Both the position numbers and the translations under genes were made by a program. Shown in pieces: positions 53,128 to 63,085 of a DNA stretch of 64,000 nt. The notes below the pieces were generated by a model. It was not told where the DNA came from, ran no database searches, and worked only from the letters and a program-made list of their open reading frames with translations. Position 1 is the stretch's first letter; every line of letters starts with the position of its first letter. Origin of the DNA: Lysinibacillus sphaericus (lineage in GTDB: Bacteria; Bacillota; Bacilli; Bacillales_A; Planococcaceae); NCBI RefSeq assembly GCF_001629735.1, contig NZ_CP015224.1, forward strand, positions 4,278,001 to 4,342,000, written 5' to 3'.

Positions 53128-54584
53128 TTTTTGTTGAACATCTATCAGGTGGTTATGAAGACGTACCAATCGTCAAGGATATAAGCTTTACGGTTGAGAA
53201 GGGAAAAATTCTTGGCATATTAGGGCCAAATGGTAGTGGGAAATCCACATTATTAAAGGTAATGAGTGGTATTCTACCAGCTGTTGAGGGCACAATTTCT
53301 ATTGATGGACAAAACATTCTGTCCTACAATGCCCGTGCTTTAGCAAAAAAAATGGCTGTTTTACCACAGCTTCATGCGAATGCTTTCTCAAACAGTGTAA
53401 GAGAGACTATTTCGCTTGGACGTTATCCACATCAAACGGGCTTTTTTTCAAGTTGGTCTGAGCAAGATGAACAAGCGGTTCAACATGCAATGCTGCAAAC
53501 AGGTATAAAACGTTATGAGCATACACCTATGGAATTTTTATCGGGAGGCGAACAGCAAAGAGTTTTTGTTGCACAGGCCCTTGCTCAAACTGCGGAAATT
53601 TTACTGCTAGATGAGCCGACAAATCATTTAGACATTGCCCATCAACGTCAAATTTTAGATATGGTTCGGAAGGAAGCAGTCGAGTGTGGATTAACAGTAG
53701 TGATGGTATTACACGATATGAATTTAGCTTCTCTCTATTGTGATGAATTATTGCTCATGGAGAGTGGACAAATGAGAGCTTTTGGGGCACCACATGAAGT
53801 ATTAATTGCTTCACAGATAGAAGAAATTTACCAAGCACGAGTAGCTACTTATGCTCATCCAGAAATTCCTAAACCACAAATTACAATGATGCCTGCTGCA
53901 AGCGACCATCAACAGCGAGCTGTAATAAAAAAAGAACATTTTAAAATAACAGAACAATTTATACAACTTCAATCAGAGATTCCTTTAAAAACGGTATCAT
54001 CTGCTGTCCATAACCCCGGTATAGGATGGCATAATTGCTTGTTAAACCGCTCTGTACCTGGTGACTATGTGATCAGTGATGTAAAAAGAGAAGTTAATGA
54101 ATTTTTGCAAAAAGGTCATTTTTCACCCACGAATACAGTTGTCATGCTGACGGCAGTGCCAACAGCCCTTGTGGCGATCAATGAATGGGCTGCACCATTT
54201 GGCAGTGTAATAGTAGCTGTTACTGCGGGAGTAGGCAATGCAGTAGATGTATCCCGTGTGCATGAAAGGCAAGATCAGCCATATATTGGTACTATTAACA
54301 CATGGGTAATTATAAATGGCTGTTTATCAGAGGAAGCATTTTTTCAAGCTATGATGACAGCCACGGAGGCGAAAACGAAGGCTCTGCAATCAGAAAATAT
54401 TCGTGATGAGCGTAGTGGAACTATTGCTACTGGTACTGCTACAGATAGTCTTTTAATTGCTGCAACTCAAAAAGGGAAAGAAATGTTATATGGTGGCCCC
54501 ATTACGGAGGTTGGTAAAATGATTGCAAAGGGTGTTTTTGAAACTACAGTTCAGGCTATCAGAAATTATAAAAATGAATTTTAG
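53124..54584 (+). CDS. Cobalamin ABC ATPase fused to CbiZ (adenosylcobinamide amidohydrolase)
   Basis: 486 residues, two enzymes in one chain. Residues about 1-235 form a BtuD-type ABC ATPase: Walker A GPNGSGKST, Q-loop near LPQLHANAF, signature FLSGGEQQRVFVAQAL, Walker B ILLLDEPTNHLD. Residues about 275-486 are a CbiZ domain (VHNPGIGWHN, MLTAVPTALVAIN, AVTAGVGNAVDVSR, GTINTWVIINGCL, GTATDSLLIAA) that cleaves the amide of adenosyl-cobinamides to cobyric acid for salvage. The same fusion exists in B. subtilis YvrA. The GTG start at 53124 overlaps btuC by 4 bp. The cell should therefore both import and remodel incomplete corrinoids. Confidence 0.9.
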   Translation: MIFVEHLSGGYEDVPIVKDISFTVEKGKILGILGPNGSGKSTLLKVMSGILPAVEGTISIDGQNILSYNARALAKKMAVLPQLHANAFSNSVRETISLGRYPHQTGFFSSWSEQDEQAVQHAMLQTGIKRYEHTPMEFLSGGEQQRVFVAQALAQTAEILLLDEPTNHLDIAHQRQILDMVRKEAVECGLTVVMVLHDMNLASLYCDELLLMESGQMRAFGAPHEVLIASQIEEIYQARVATYAHPEIPKPQITMMPAASDHQQRAVIKKEHFKITEQFIQLQSEIPLKTVSSAVHNPGIGWHNCLLNRSVPGDYVISDVKREVNEFLQKGHFSPTNTVVMLTAVPTALVAINEWAAPFGSVIVAVTAGVGNAVDVSRVHERQDQPYIGTINTWVIINGCLSEEAFFQAMMTATEAKTKALQSENIRDERSGTIATGTATDSLLIAATQKGKEMLYGGPITEVGKMIAKGVFETTVQAIRNYKNEF

Positions 54585-54596
54585 GAGATGAGCGAA

Positions 54597-55160
54597 ATGA
54601 AGCTTTACACAAAAACAGGGGATACGGGTAAAACAAGTCTTATCGGAGGACGCGTTGATAAAGACAGTTTGCGTGTTGAAACGTATGGGGCGATTGATGA
54701 ATTAAATTCTTTTATTGGTAAAGCAGTAAGTGAATTAGACCAAGCACTTTTCAAAGATATTTTAACAGACCTAGAAACCATTCAACATGAGCTGTTCGAT
54801 GCTGGTGGTGATCTGGCAAACGTGATGAAAGAACGACATTATAAGCTTACAGAGCAACCAATTGAAGTGCTAGAGGCTCGTATTGATGCACTATCAGATG
54901 AAGCGCCACCATTACAACGTTTTATTTTACCAGGAGGGGCCCCAGCAGCTGCGACTTTACACATTGCACGTACGGTTGCTCGTCGAGCAGAGCGTGAAAT
55001 GGTAACACTTATGAAAGAAGTTGAAGATGTGCCCAAAGTTGTACAAAAATATTTAAATCGATTATCAGATTATTTATTTGCGGCTGCACGTGTTGTAAAT
55101 GCTCGATTACAGGTTGCGGATGTTGAATATATTCGCAGTGGTAACGTCTTTAAAAACTAA
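54597..55160 (+). CDS. PduO-type cob(I)alamin adenosyltransferase
   Basis: 187 residues. The signature MKLYTKTGDTGKTSLIGG binds ATP; the RTVARRAEREMV helix and FILPGGAPAAATLH are characteristic of the PduO/YvqK family. It transfers the 5'-deoxyadenosyl group from ATP to cob(I)alamin, making the cofactor needed by IcmF. The ATG at 54597 is preferred because GGAG at 54584-54587 lies 9 bases upstream and touches the earlier ATG at 54588. It is the last gene of the cobalamin operon; a terminator follows. Confidence 0.93.
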   Translation: MKLYTKTGDTGKTSLIGGRVDKDSLRVETYGAIDELNSFIGKAVSELDQALFKDILTDLETIQHELFDAGGDLANVMKERHYKLTEQPIEVLEARIDALSDEAPPLQRFILPGGAPAAATLHIARTVARRAEREMVTLMKEVEDVPKVVQKYLNRLSDYLFAAARVVNARLQVADVEYIRSGNVFKN

Positions 55161-55190
55161 AATATAGTTTTCTACAGAAAGTAAAAAAAT

Positions 55191-55223
55191 GCTACTTTGA
55201 AAAAATTCAGGGTGGCTTTTTTT
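55191..55223 (+). terminator. Terminator of the cobalamin operon
   Basis: GCTACTTTGAA pairs with TTCAGGGTGGC (with G-U pairs) and runs into seven T residues. Confidence 0.75.
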
Positions 55224-55273
55224 CTTGTAAAATGTAAGAATATAAAATTATCAGAAATATTTCCGTTTTATGT

Positions 55274-55291
55274 TGACTGAATGCTCACTCA
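55274..55291 (+). promoter_or_regulatory. Palindromic operator upstream of fadF
   Basis: TGACTGAATGCTCACTCA reads as TGAnTGAnnnnTCAnTCA, a perfect dyad at the outer and inner triplets. It lies directly upstream of a TATAAT (-10, 55308-55313) and covers the -35 region. The same sequence recurs before the thiolase gene. Confidence 0.65.
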
Positions 55292-55396
55292 TTTATTAGA
55301 ATAGGAATATAATATCGAAATGATGAACATTTTCGTATGAGCTAGCAAATTTATCACAAAGAGAGAAAAATTACGACAAACAAGGGGGGATCAACC

Positions 55397-57616
55397 ATGA
55401 GTCCATTATTAATTGCTAACATTGTCTTAACAGTCGTGGTTGTACTTTATGCAGTAGGATTGTTCTTCTATCTTTTGAAAACACGCTATAAGTATGTGCA
55501 GTTGGGGAAAAAGGTTGAGTTTGATGAAAGTGTAAAAGAGCGTCTTCGCTATATTATGGTCAACGTATTTGGCCAAAATAAGCTATTAAAAGATCCAAAG
55601 AGTGGTTTAATCCATGTTATGTTCTTCTATGGATTTTTAATGGTACAGCTAGGGGCAATTGATTTAATTTGGAAAGGATTAGCACCAGGCTCACATTTAC
55701 CACTAGGTATTTTCTATGGAGTCTTTACATTCTTCCAAGAACTTGTGGTTTTAATGATTTTGGTAGCGGTTGTCTGGGCATTTTACCGCCGCTATGTTGA
55801 AAAGCTAGTACGTTTAAAACGTGGCTGGAAAAACGGTCTTGTATTAATTTTCATTGGTGGCTTAATGGTATCGACGTTAATTGCGAATGGTATGGGACTA
55901 ATTTGGCATGGAGAGGGATTAACTTATACGGAGCCAGTCGCTTCTAGTATTGCTGCTATTTTTGGTTTCCTACCTGCGTCAGTAGCCGCTGGTGTATTTT
56001 ATGTCATGTGGTGGGCACATTTATTAATTCTTTTAACATTCCTTGTGTATGTACCACAGTCTAAGCATTTCCATTTAATTGTAAGTCCGCTAAATGTTTA
56101 TATGAATCGTTTAGATCGAACAGGAACTTTAGCACCCATTGATTTCGAAGCATTAGAAAATGCTGAAAGTGAAGAGGATATGCCTTCTATTGGGGTGGGA
56201 CGCATACAGGACTTCACACAAAAACAAATGCTAGATTTGTATTCTTGTGTAGAATGTGGACGTTGTACAAACATGTGTCCAGCAACAGGGACAGGAAAAA
56301 TGCTGTCTCCTATGGATTTAATCGTGAAATTACGAGATCATTTAACATTTACAGGTGCTGTTGTAACTAAGCAAAAGCCTTGGGTGCCTTATCAATTCTT
56401 TGCCAATACAAAGGGAAATCAGCTTGCGATGGCAGCTGGTGCTGAAGGTGCAGTGATTGAAGATATCTACAGCCCAGCTTTAATTGGTGATGTGATTACA
56501 GAGGAAGAGATTTGGGCTTGTACGACTTGTCGTAACTGTGAAGATCAGTGTCCAGTAATGAACGAGCATGTCGATAAAATTATTGATTTACGTCGTTATT
56601 TAACAATGACAGAGGGAAAAGTAAATCCTGATGCGCAACGTGCGATGACGAATATCGAGAGACAGGGAAATCCTTGGGGACTAAACCGTAAAGAAAAAGA
56701 AAATTGGCGTGATCTAGATCCAACTATCCATATCCCTACAGTAAAAGAATTGAAAAAGTCTGGCGAGGAAATGGAATACCTATTATGGGTTGGGTCAATG
56801 GGAGCATTTGATAACCGCTCTCAAAAAATTGCATTAGCATTCTGTCGTCTATTAAACGAAGCTGGTGTGAAGTTCGCAATTTTAGGAAATAAAGAGAAGA
56901 ACTCTGGTGATACGCCTCGTCGTTTAGGAAATGAATTCCTATTCCAAGAGTTAGCTACCGCCAATATCGATGAGTTTGTTAAAAATGACGTGAAAAAAAT
57001 TGTTACAATCGACCCTCATGCATACAATATCTTTAAAAATGAATACCAAGATTTTGGTTGGAAAGGCGAAGTATATCATCATACTGAATTATTAAATCAG
57101 CTGATTGAAGAGAATCGTCTAGCATTAAATCACGAGGTGCATGAAACAATTGTTTTCCATGATTCATGTTATTTAGGTCGTTACAATGATGTCTATGATG
57201 CACCACGAGAAATTTTGCGTGGCATTCCTGGAGTGAAGTTAGTCGAAATGGAACGTAATCGAGAAACAGCGATGTGCTGTGGTGCAGGTGGAGGTCTTAT
57301 GTGGATGGAGGAGCATGTCGGCAATCGTATTAACGTAGCCCGTACAGAACAGGCTTTAGCAACCAATGCATCAGTTATTTCATCTGGCTGTCCTTACTGC
57401 TTAACAATGCTGGAGGATGGTACAAAGGCTAAAGAAGTGGAAGACTCGATTGGCACATTCGACGTAGCAGAGTTATTGGAGCGTTCAGTGTTTGGGGAAA
57501 AAGTAAAGACTGCCGACAACACTACTGAGGAAGTAGAAGACACAATGGAAGAAGTTGTGATGACAGTTGAAAATACAAATCAAAATGAAAATACTGAAAT
57601 AAGCGCAGAAAAATGA
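55397..57616 (+). CDS. fadF: FadF-type membrane iron-sulfur oxidoreductase
   Basis: 739 residues. The N-terminal part (about 1-230) has several membrane helices resembling a nitrate-reductase-gamma/heme b subunit. Two 4Fe-4S motifs follow (about 293-305 CVECGRCTNMCPATG, and ACTTCRNCEDQCPV). Two CCG domains of heterodisulfide-reductase type come next (HDSCYLGRYNDV with MCCGAGGG, then SSGCPYCLTML). The acidic tail (about 705-739) is low-complexity. B. subtilis FadF (YwjF) is encoded with acyl-CoA dehydrogenase and is thought to pass electrons from electron-transfer flavoprotein to quinone. The ATG at 55397 follows an AAGGGGGGA site. Confidence 0.88.
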   Translation: MSPLLIANIVLTVVVVLYAVGLFFYLLKTRYKYVQLGKKVEFDESVKERLRYIMVNVFGQNKLLKDPKSGLIHVMFFYGFLMVQLGAIDLIWKGLAPGSHLPLGIFYGVFTFFQELVVLMILVAVVWAFYRRYVEKLVRLKRGWKNGLVLIFIGGLMVSTLIANGMGLIWHGEGLTYTEPVASSIAAIFGFLPASVAAGVFYVMWWAHLLILLTFLVYVPQSKHFHLIVSPLNVYMNRLDRTGTLAPIDFEALENAESEEDMPSIGVGRIQDFTQKQMLDLYSCVECGRCTNMCPATGTGKMLSPMDLIVKLRDHLTFTGAVVTKQKPWVPYQFFANTKGNQLAMAAGAEGAVIEDIYSPALIGDVITEEEIWACTTCRNCEDQCPVMNEHVDKIIDLRRYLTMTEGKVNPDAQRAMTNIERQGNPWGLNRKEKENWRDLDPTIHIPTVKELKKSGEEMEYLLWVGSMGAFDNRSQKIALAFCRLLNEAGVKFAILGNKEKNSGDTPRRLGNEFLFQELATANIDEFVKNDVKKIVTIDPHAYNIFKNEYQDFGWKGEVYHHTELLNQLIEENRLALNHEVHETIVFHDSCYLGRYNDVYDAPREILRGIPGVKLVEMERNRETAMCCGAGGGLMWMEEHVGNRINVARTEQALATNASVISSGCPYCLTMLEDGTKAKEVEDSIGTFDVAELLERSVFGEKVKTADNTTEEVEDTMEEVVMTVENTNQNENTEISAEK

Positions 57617-57700
57617 TTGCTATTGTAGAAATATTTTAGTTATCTGAAAAATATAAATTGCACAATAAAAAATTGTTTTGTAGAATAAGATTAAATGGAA

Positions 57701-57730
57701 ATGGGAGTTGAAATAAAAACTCCCATTTTT
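57701..57730 (+). terminator. Terminator of fadF
   Basis: ATGGGAGTT and AACTCCCAT form a 9-bp stem with an 8-base loop followed by TTTT. Confidence 0.8.
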
Positions 57731-57743
57731 CATCGATAGAAGT

Positions 57744-57761
57744 CGAGCGAGCGTTCAGTCA
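57744..57761 (+). promoter_or_regulatory. Palindromic operator upstream of the thiolase operon
   Basis: CGAGCGAGCGTTCAGTCA; its reverse complement, TGACTGAACGCTCGCTCG, matches the fadF operator in 15 of 18 positions. A -10-like TAAAAT (57763-57768) follows immediately. Confidence 0.65.
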
Positions 57762-57813
57762 ATAAAATGCTTCACTACTTCATCGAGAACGTAAAACAAA
57801 AGGGGTGTTTTAC

Positions 57814-59019
57814 TTGAATAGAGCAGTAATATTAGCAGGAGCAAGAACGGCATTTGGTAAATTTGGTGGTTCTTTATCAGCAGTACATGCAAGTGATTTA
57901 GGAGCCACTGCAATTAAGGGTGCATTAGAGAAATCCAATGTGAGACTTGATGAAGTCGATGAGGTAATTTTAGGCTCGGTTTTACAAGGGGGACAGGGGC
58001 AAATTCCTTCTCGACAAGCGGCAATAAAAGCAAATTTACCAATAGGGGTAAAAACAGAAACTATTAATAAAGTCTGTGCGTCTGGGATGCGTGCAGTGAC
58101 ATTAGCAGATCAACTGATTCGCTTAGGGGACGAAGAAGTGATTGTAGCTGGTGGAATGGAGTCCATGTCTAATGCACCGTATTATCTGTTAAATGGTCGA
58201 ACGGGCTTACGAATGGGTGATTCAACGATGGTCGATGGGATGCTTTATGATGGGCTAACATGTGCTTTCGACCCAGCAAGACCACATATGGGCAGCTATG
58301 GTAACTCGACAGCAAAAGAATTCTCTCTAAGTCGTGAGGAACAGGACGCTTGGTCAGTTCGAAGCCATGAACGTGCACTAGCAGCGATGGACAAAGGATA
58401 TTTTGCAGAAGAGATCGTTCCTGTTGAAATTCCTCAACGAAAAGGTGAGCCACTTGTTGTGATTAAAGATGAGGCACCAAGACCAGGTACTTCTTTAGAA
58501 ATACTGGCAAAGCTTAAACCAGCCTTTGATAAGGATGGTACCATTACTGCAGGTAATGCACCTGGTGTAAATGACGGAGCATGTGCACTCGTCATGATGA
58601 ACGAGGAACGTGCCATACGCGAAGGTAGAGAACCATTGGCAATAATTATAGGTCATGAAGAGCTAGCGATTGAGCCAGAAAATTTCCCTCAAACACCAGG
58701 TCTGGTCATTAATAAGCTATTGAAAAAGACGAATAAGTCATTAGCGGATATTGATTTGTTTGAAATCAATGAAGCCTTTGCAGCAGTAGCTTTAGTGAGT
58801 AAGCAGTTAGCGGATCTAGATGCAGAAAAGGTGAATGTTAATGGTGGCGCCGTTGCTTTAGGACATCCAATCGGGGCTTCTGGAGCACGTATCATTTTAA
58901 CGCTTGCACAGGAATTGAAGCGTCGGGGCGGTGGTATCGGCATTGCGGCTATTTGTTCAGGTGGTGGACAAGGCGATGCAATCATGATTGAAGTACCGAA
59001 AACAGGGGGACTGAACTGA
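57814..59019 (+). CDS. Acetyl-CoA C-acyltransferase (thiolase)
   Basis: 401-residue thiolase cleaving 3-ketoacyl-CoA, or condensing acetyl-CoA. The nucleophile Cys88 ([10 protein letters not shown]), His351 ([10 protein letters not shown]) and Cys381 (CSGGGQGDA) are all present. The start is TTG at 57814, preceded by AAGGGGTG; a GTG at 57805 is inside that site. It is followed with a 1-bp overlap by the 3-hydroxyacyl-CoA dehydrogenase gene, the mmgA-mmgB arrangement of Bacillus. The range (short-chain acetoacetyl or longer 3-ketoacyl) cannot be decided here. Confidence 0.92.
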   Translation: MNRAVILAGARTAFGKFGGSLSAVHASDLGATAIKGALEKSNVRLDEVDEVILGSVLQGGQGQIPSRQAAIKANLPIGVKTETINKVCASGMRAVTLADQLIRLGDEEVIVAGGMESMSNAPYYLLNGRTGLRMGDSTMVDGMLYDGLTCAFDPARPHMGSYGNSTAKEFSLSREEQDAWSVRSHERALAAMDKGYFAEEIVPVEIPQRKGEPLVVIKDEAPRPGTSLEILAKLKPAFDKDGTITAGNAPGVNDGACALVMMNEERAIREGREPLAIIIGHEELAIEPENFPQTPGLVINKLLKKTNKSLADIDLFEINEAFAAVALVSKQLADLDAEKVNVNGGAVALGHPIGASGARIILTLAQELKRRGGGIGIAAICSGGGQGDAIMIEVPKTGGLN

Positions 59020-59870
59020 TGGGAATTCAAAAAGTAATGGTCATTGGTGCAGGGCAAATGGGCTCTGGCATTGCACAGGTTTGTGCACAAGCAGGCTTTG
59101 ACGTGAAATTGAACGATATTAAACAAGAGTTTTACGAGCGTGGACTAGGCGTTATTGTTAAAAACCTATCACGTGATGTTGAAAAGGGTCGTAAAACAGA
59201 GGATGAAAAGACGGCAATTCTGGGTCGCATTACGATGTCACTAGATTTACAGGATGCTAGTGATGTAGATATTGTCATTGAGGCAGCTGTAGAAAATATG
59301 GAAGTGAAGCAATCTATTTTTAAACAACTCGATCGTATTGCGCAGGCACATGCTATATTAGCTACCAATACTTCTTCACTACCTATTACAGAAATTGCCG
59401 CTGTAACAAATCGACCAGAGCAAGTTATTGGCATGCACTTTATGAATCCTGTACCTGTCATGAAGCTTGTAGAAATTATCCGTGGTTTAGCCACAACCGA
59501 TGAAGTATACAAAGCGGTGGAAGAGATGACAGTCAAGTTATCGAAGACGCCAGTTGAAGTGAATGACTTTCCAGGATTCATTTCAAACCGAATTTTACTT
59601 CCGATGATTAATGAAGCTATTTATGCTTTATACGAAGGGGTAGCATCGAAAGAAGCTATTGACGATGTCATGAAGCTTGGAATGAACCATCCAATGGGAC
59701 CGCTAACATTGGCGGATTTCATTGGTTTAGATACTTGTCTCTCCATTATGGAGATTTTACATGAGGGCCTAGGAGATAGTAAATATCGACCTTGTCCACT
59801 GCTTCGTAAATATGTAGCAGCTGGTTGGCTAGGAAAGAAATCTGGAAGAGGCTTTTATATTTACGAATAA
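59019..59870 (+). CDS. 3-hydroxybutyryl-CoA dehydrogenase (MmgB-like)
   Basis: 283-residue NAD-dependent dehydrogenase. The Rossmann motif [19 protein letters not shown] is at the N-terminus. The catalytic histidine is in [16 protein letters not shown], and the C-terminal helical domain has [16 protein letters not shown]. It oxidises (S)-3-hydroxyacyl-CoA to 3-ketoacyl-CoA, the step before the thiolase. The ATG at 59019 uses the last base of the thiolase stop codon, so translation is coupled. Confidence 0.93.
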   Translation: MGIQKVMVIGAGQMGSGIAQVCAQAGFDVKLNDIKQEFYERGLGVIVKNLSRDVEKGRKTEDEKTAILGRITMSLDLQDASDVDIVIEAAVENMEVKQSIFKQLDRIAQAHAILATNTSSLPITEIAAVTNRPEQVIGMHFMNPVPVMKLVEIIRGLATTDEVYKAVEEMTVKLSKTPVEVNDFPGFISNRILLPMINEAIYALYEGVASKEAIDDVMKLGMNHPMGPLTLADFIGLDTCLSIMEILHEGLGDSKYRPCPLLRKYVAAGWLGKKSGRGFYIYE

Positions 59871-59929
59871 TCCTATGGGGATGGGGTTATCGAATTGCTA
59901 CAGGACAACTTAGAGGGGTGACATAATAG

Positions 59930-61066
59930 ATGCATTTGCAATTTACAGATGAGCAAATTATGATGCGCGATATGGTTCGTAATTTTGCTCAAGAAAAAAT
60001 TCAACCATGGGTAGAGCGAATGGAAGCTGGGGAGTTTCCACGTGAGTTACTTCAGCAAATGGGTGAGCTTGGTTTAATGGGTATCACAACGCCAGAAGAG
60101 CTTGGAGGCTCTGGCATGGATTTTACGTCGTATATTATTGCGATTCATGAATTATCAAAGGTAAGCGCTGTAATGGGCGTTATTTTATCGGTGCATACCT
60201 CAGTTGGAACAAATCCAATCATTTACTTTGGGAATGAGGAGCAAAAGAAACGCTATGTACCTAAACTTGCAGCAGGGGAATATTTAGGTGCTTTTTGTTT
60301 AACAGAACCAGGTGCTGGTTCGGATGCAGGCTCTCTTCAATCAAAAGCAGTACGTGATGGTGATGAATATGTCATTAATGGCTCCAAAGTATTTATTACT
60401 AATGGTGGGGAGGCTGATGTGTATATTGTATTCGCATCAACGAATCCTACAGAAAAAACAAGAGGCATTTCTGCTTTTATTGTGGAAAAGGGAACACCAG
60501 GCTTAATTATTGGAAAAGACGAACATAAAATGGGCTTGCATGGCTCTCGTACAGTTCAACTAACCTTTGATAATTGCCGAATCCCTGCCGACAACCTCTT
60601 AGGGGAAGAGGGAGAAGGCTTCAAAATAGCGATGGCTAATTTAGATGTGGGCCGCATTGGTATTGCGGCACAGGCTTTAGGGATAGCTGAAGCGGCACTT
60701 GAGGCAGCTTCTGCTTATGCTAAAGAACGTGTTCAATTTGGTAAACCAATTGTTGCTCAACAAGGCGTTAGCTTTAAACTTGCCGACATGGCAACAGCTG
60801 TTGAATCATCCAAACTACTAGTCTACCGTGCTGCAGATTTACGTGCAAAAGGTTTACCGTGTGGTGCAGAAGCTTCAATGGCGAAACTATTTGCATCACG
60901 AACAGCTGTCCAAACGGCGATAGAGGCTGTTCAAGTATTCGGTGGCTATGGTTATACAGAAGATTACCCAGTAGAGCGATATTTCCGCGATGCCAAGGTA
61001 ACTGAAATATATGAAGGAACAAGTGAAATTCAAAGACTAGTCATTAGTAAACATTTACTGAAATAG
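59930..61066 (+). CDS. Acyl-CoA dehydrogenase (MmgC/AcdA-like), first copy
   Basis: 378-residue FAD enzyme introducing the alpha-beta double bond in acyl-CoA. It has the FAD/acyl segments CLTEPGAGSDAGS and YVINGSKVFITNGGEADVY. The catalytic base is Glu362 in IYEGTSEIQRL, as in short/branched-chain enzymes. There are 59 bp between it and the 3-hydroxyacyl-CoA dehydrogenase, so it probably belongs to the same operon. It is a close paralogue of the next gene, with the same length and same motif positions. Electrons would go to ETF and FadF. Confidence 0.92.
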   Translation: MHLQFTDEQIMMRDMVRNFAQEKIQPWVERMEAGEFPRELLQQMGELGLMGITTPEELGGSGMDFTSYIIAIHELSKVSAVMGVILSVHTSVGTNPIIYFGNEEQKKRYVPKLAAGEYLGAFCLTEPGAGSDAGSLQSKAVRDGDEYVINGSKVFITNGGEADVYIVFASTNPTEKTRGISAFIVEKGTPGLIIGKDEHKMGLHGSRTVQLTFDNCRIPADNLLGEEGEGFKIAMANLDVGRIGIAAQALGIAEAALEAASAYAKERVQFGKPIVAQQGVSFKLADMATAVESSKLLVYRAADLRAKGLPCGAEASMAKLFASRTAVQTAIEAVQVFGGYGYTEDYPVERYFRDAKVTEIYEGTSEIQRLVISKHLLK

Positions 61067-61220
61067 AGCCTGGTATAAGGTAATTGTAGCTAATACAAAT
61101 GAATCAAATGTGCCAAAGAGGATGGGAATCGTTCGATATAGAAAGAGAACCGCTTAATAAAATGCTAAATCTAATTTAACATTATTCAGAGCAGAGTCTA
61201 ATAAAAAGGGGAAATGGACA

Positions 61221-62357
61221 ATGAACTTTCAGTTAACAGAAGAGCATGAGCAATTACGTGAAATGATTCGAGATTTCGCTATTAATGAAGTGGCTCCAAC
61301 AGCAGCAGAACGTGATGAAAATGAACAATTTGACCGCGCCATTTTCGATAAAATGGCGGAGCTTGGATTAACAGGTATTCCATGGCCAGAGGAATATGGC
61401 GGAGCTGGATTTGATTACCTTGCGTATGTCATTGCTGTTGAAGAATTATCGCGCGTGTGTGCATCAACAGGCGTAACATTATCTGCCCATACATCACTGG
61501 CAGGCTGGCCGCTTTATAAGTTCGGTACAGAAGAACAGAAACAAAAGTATCTTCGTCCAATGGCTGAAGGAAAGCATATTGGTGCCTACGGTTTAACAGA
61601 ACCAGGATCAGGTTCTGATGCGGGTGGTATGAAAACTTACGCAAAGCGTGATGGCGATGATTATATTTTAAACGGCTCAAAAATCTTCATTACCAATGGT
61701 GGAGTAGCAGATACATATATTGTATTTGCAGTAACAGATCCTGAAGCCAAAAACGGTACATCAGCATTTATTGTTGAAGCTGGTTTTGAAGGCTTTTCGG
61801 TAGGTAAGAAGGAGAAGAAATTAGGGATTCGTTCATCTCCTACGACAGAAATTATTTTCGACAACTGTCGTGTGCCGAAAGAAAATTTACTAGGAGCTGA
61901 AGGGGAAGGCTTTAAGATTGCGATGACGACACTGGATGGTGGACGTAATGGAATTGCGGCTCAAGCTGTAGGAATTGCACAAGGAGCACTTGATGCAGCA
62001 GTTGACTATGCAAAAGAACGTGTCCAATTTGGTAAACCAATCACGGCAAATCAAGGTGTGTCCTTTAAGCTAGCGGATATGGCAACTCAAATTGAGGCAT
62101 CTCGACTTCTTACATACCAAGCGGCTTGGTTAGAATCTAATAACCTACCATATGGTAAGGCATCTGCAATGGCGAAATTAATGGCTGGCGATACGGCGAT
62201 GAGTGTAACAACGGAGGCGGTTCAAGTATTTGGTGGTTATGGTTATACAAAAGATTATCCAGTAGAACGCTTTATGCGTGATGCAAAAATCACACAAATT
62301 TATGAAGGTACGCAAGAGATTCAACGACTAGTTATCTCGCGTATGTTAACTAAATAA
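61221..62357 (+). CDS. Acyl-CoA dehydrogenase, second copy
   Basis: 378 residues, a paralogue of the product at 59930. FAD segments are [14 protein letters not shown] and [19 protein letters not shown], with catalytic Glu362 in [11 protein letters not shown]. Substitutions in the acyl pocket region (for example [21 protein letters not shown] at about 55-75) suggest a different chain-length or branched substrate from the first copy; this is inference. A 154-bp gap before it lacks a clear terminator or strong promoter. It ends 3 bp before the TetR gene. Confidence 0.92.
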   Translation: MNFQLTEEHEQLREMIRDFAINEVAPTAAERDENEQFDRAIFDKMAELGLTGIPWPEEYGGAGFDYLAYVIAVEELSRVCASTGVTLSAHTSLAGWPLYKFGTEEQKQKYLRPMAEGKHIGAYGLTEPGSGSDAGGMKTYAKRDGDDYILNGSKIFITNGGVADTYIVFAVTDPEAKNGTSAFIVEAGFEGFSVGKKEKKLGIRSSPTTEIIFDNCRVPKENLLGAEGEGFKIAMTTLDGGRNGIAAQAVGIAQGALDAAVDYAKERVQFGKPITANQGVSFKLADMATQIEASRLLTYQAAWLESNNLPYGKASAMAKLMAGDTAMSVTTEAVQVFGGYGYTKDYPVERFMRDAKITQIYEGTQEIQRLVISRMLTK

Positions 62358-62360
62358 TTG

Positions 62361-62993
62361 ATGACCGAAAAAGATAAAAGGCCCCAAGTACAGTCAACTG
62401 TAAAAGATGAAAATTTAATCGCCATTCGTCGTGAGCAAATGATTCAGGGAGCTATTAAGTTATTCAAAGAAAAAGGCTTCCATCGGGCCACAACGAGAGA
62501 AATCGCAAAAGCTGCAGGCTTTAGTATCGGTACCTTATATGAGTACATTCGAACAAAAGAGGATGTTCTTTACCTTGTATGTGATAGTATCTATCATCAT
62601 GCAATGGAACGACTTTCAAGTTACGAGATTAAAGCAGGAACAATCGAAGAGCTGAAGGAAATGATCCGAGAATACTTCCTTCAAATCGATAGCATGGTTG
62701 ATGAGCTCACAATCATGTATCAAGAAACAAAATCATTATCAAAAGAAGCGCAACGTTATGTCTTTAGTAAAGAGTTTGAAATGGTTGCTACTTTTGAAAG
62801 ATTGCTAAAGCGCTGTGTACAGTCTGGTGACATATCAATGACAGACAAGCAGATTCATTTAGCAGCCAATAATTTAGTGGTGTCTGGACAAAGTTGGGCA
62901 TTCCGCAAATGGGCATTACATCGCCAACATTCAATTGATGAGTTTATCGACATGCAAATCACATTGTTCATTTCAGGCATAAAGGGGTTTTAA
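62361..62993 (+). CDS. TetR-family regulator of acyl-CoA degradation
   Basis: 210 residues. The N-terminal helix-turn-helix (about 20-68) includes AIKLFKEKGFHRATTREIAKAAGFSIGTLYEYI; the helical C-terminal ligand domain is variable. By position inside a beta-oxidation operon it is the likely acyl-CoA-responsive repressor, functionally like B. subtilis FadR. The ATG at 62361 directly follows the dehydrogenase gene and has no strong ribosome site, suggesting translation coupled to the upstream gene. A terminator follows at 63011. Its candidate operators are at 55274-55291 and 57744-57761. Confidence 0.85.
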   Translation: MTEKDKRPQVQSTVKDENLIAIRREQMIQGAIKLFKEKGFHRATTREIAKAAGFSIGTLYEYIRTKEDVLYLVCDSIYHHAMERLSSYEIKAGTIEELKEMIREYFLQIDSMVDELTIMYQETKSLSKEAQRYVFSKEFEMVATFERLLKRCVQSGDISMTDKQIHLAANNLVVSGQSWAFRKWALHRQHSIDEFIDMQITLFISGIKGF

Positions 62994-63010
62994 TATTTCG
63001 TTAGGGGGTT

Positions 63011-63055
63011 GTCGGTAATTGCATAAAGCGACATTGCAATTGCCGGCTTTTTTTA
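63011..63055 (+). terminator. Terminator after the TetR gene
   Basis: CGGTAATTGCA pairs with TGCAATTGCCG and is followed by CTTTTTTTT. Confidence 0.85.
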
Positions 63056-63085
63056 TTCATTAAGGGGAGAGAGTGGGGATTTCAT

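Noticed and set aside
57658..57686. TTGCAC-N17-TAGAAT promoter for the thiolase operon
   Set aside because: Hexamers and spacing are good, but it lies upstream of the fadF terminator, so a transcript from it would be stopped before the thiolase gene.
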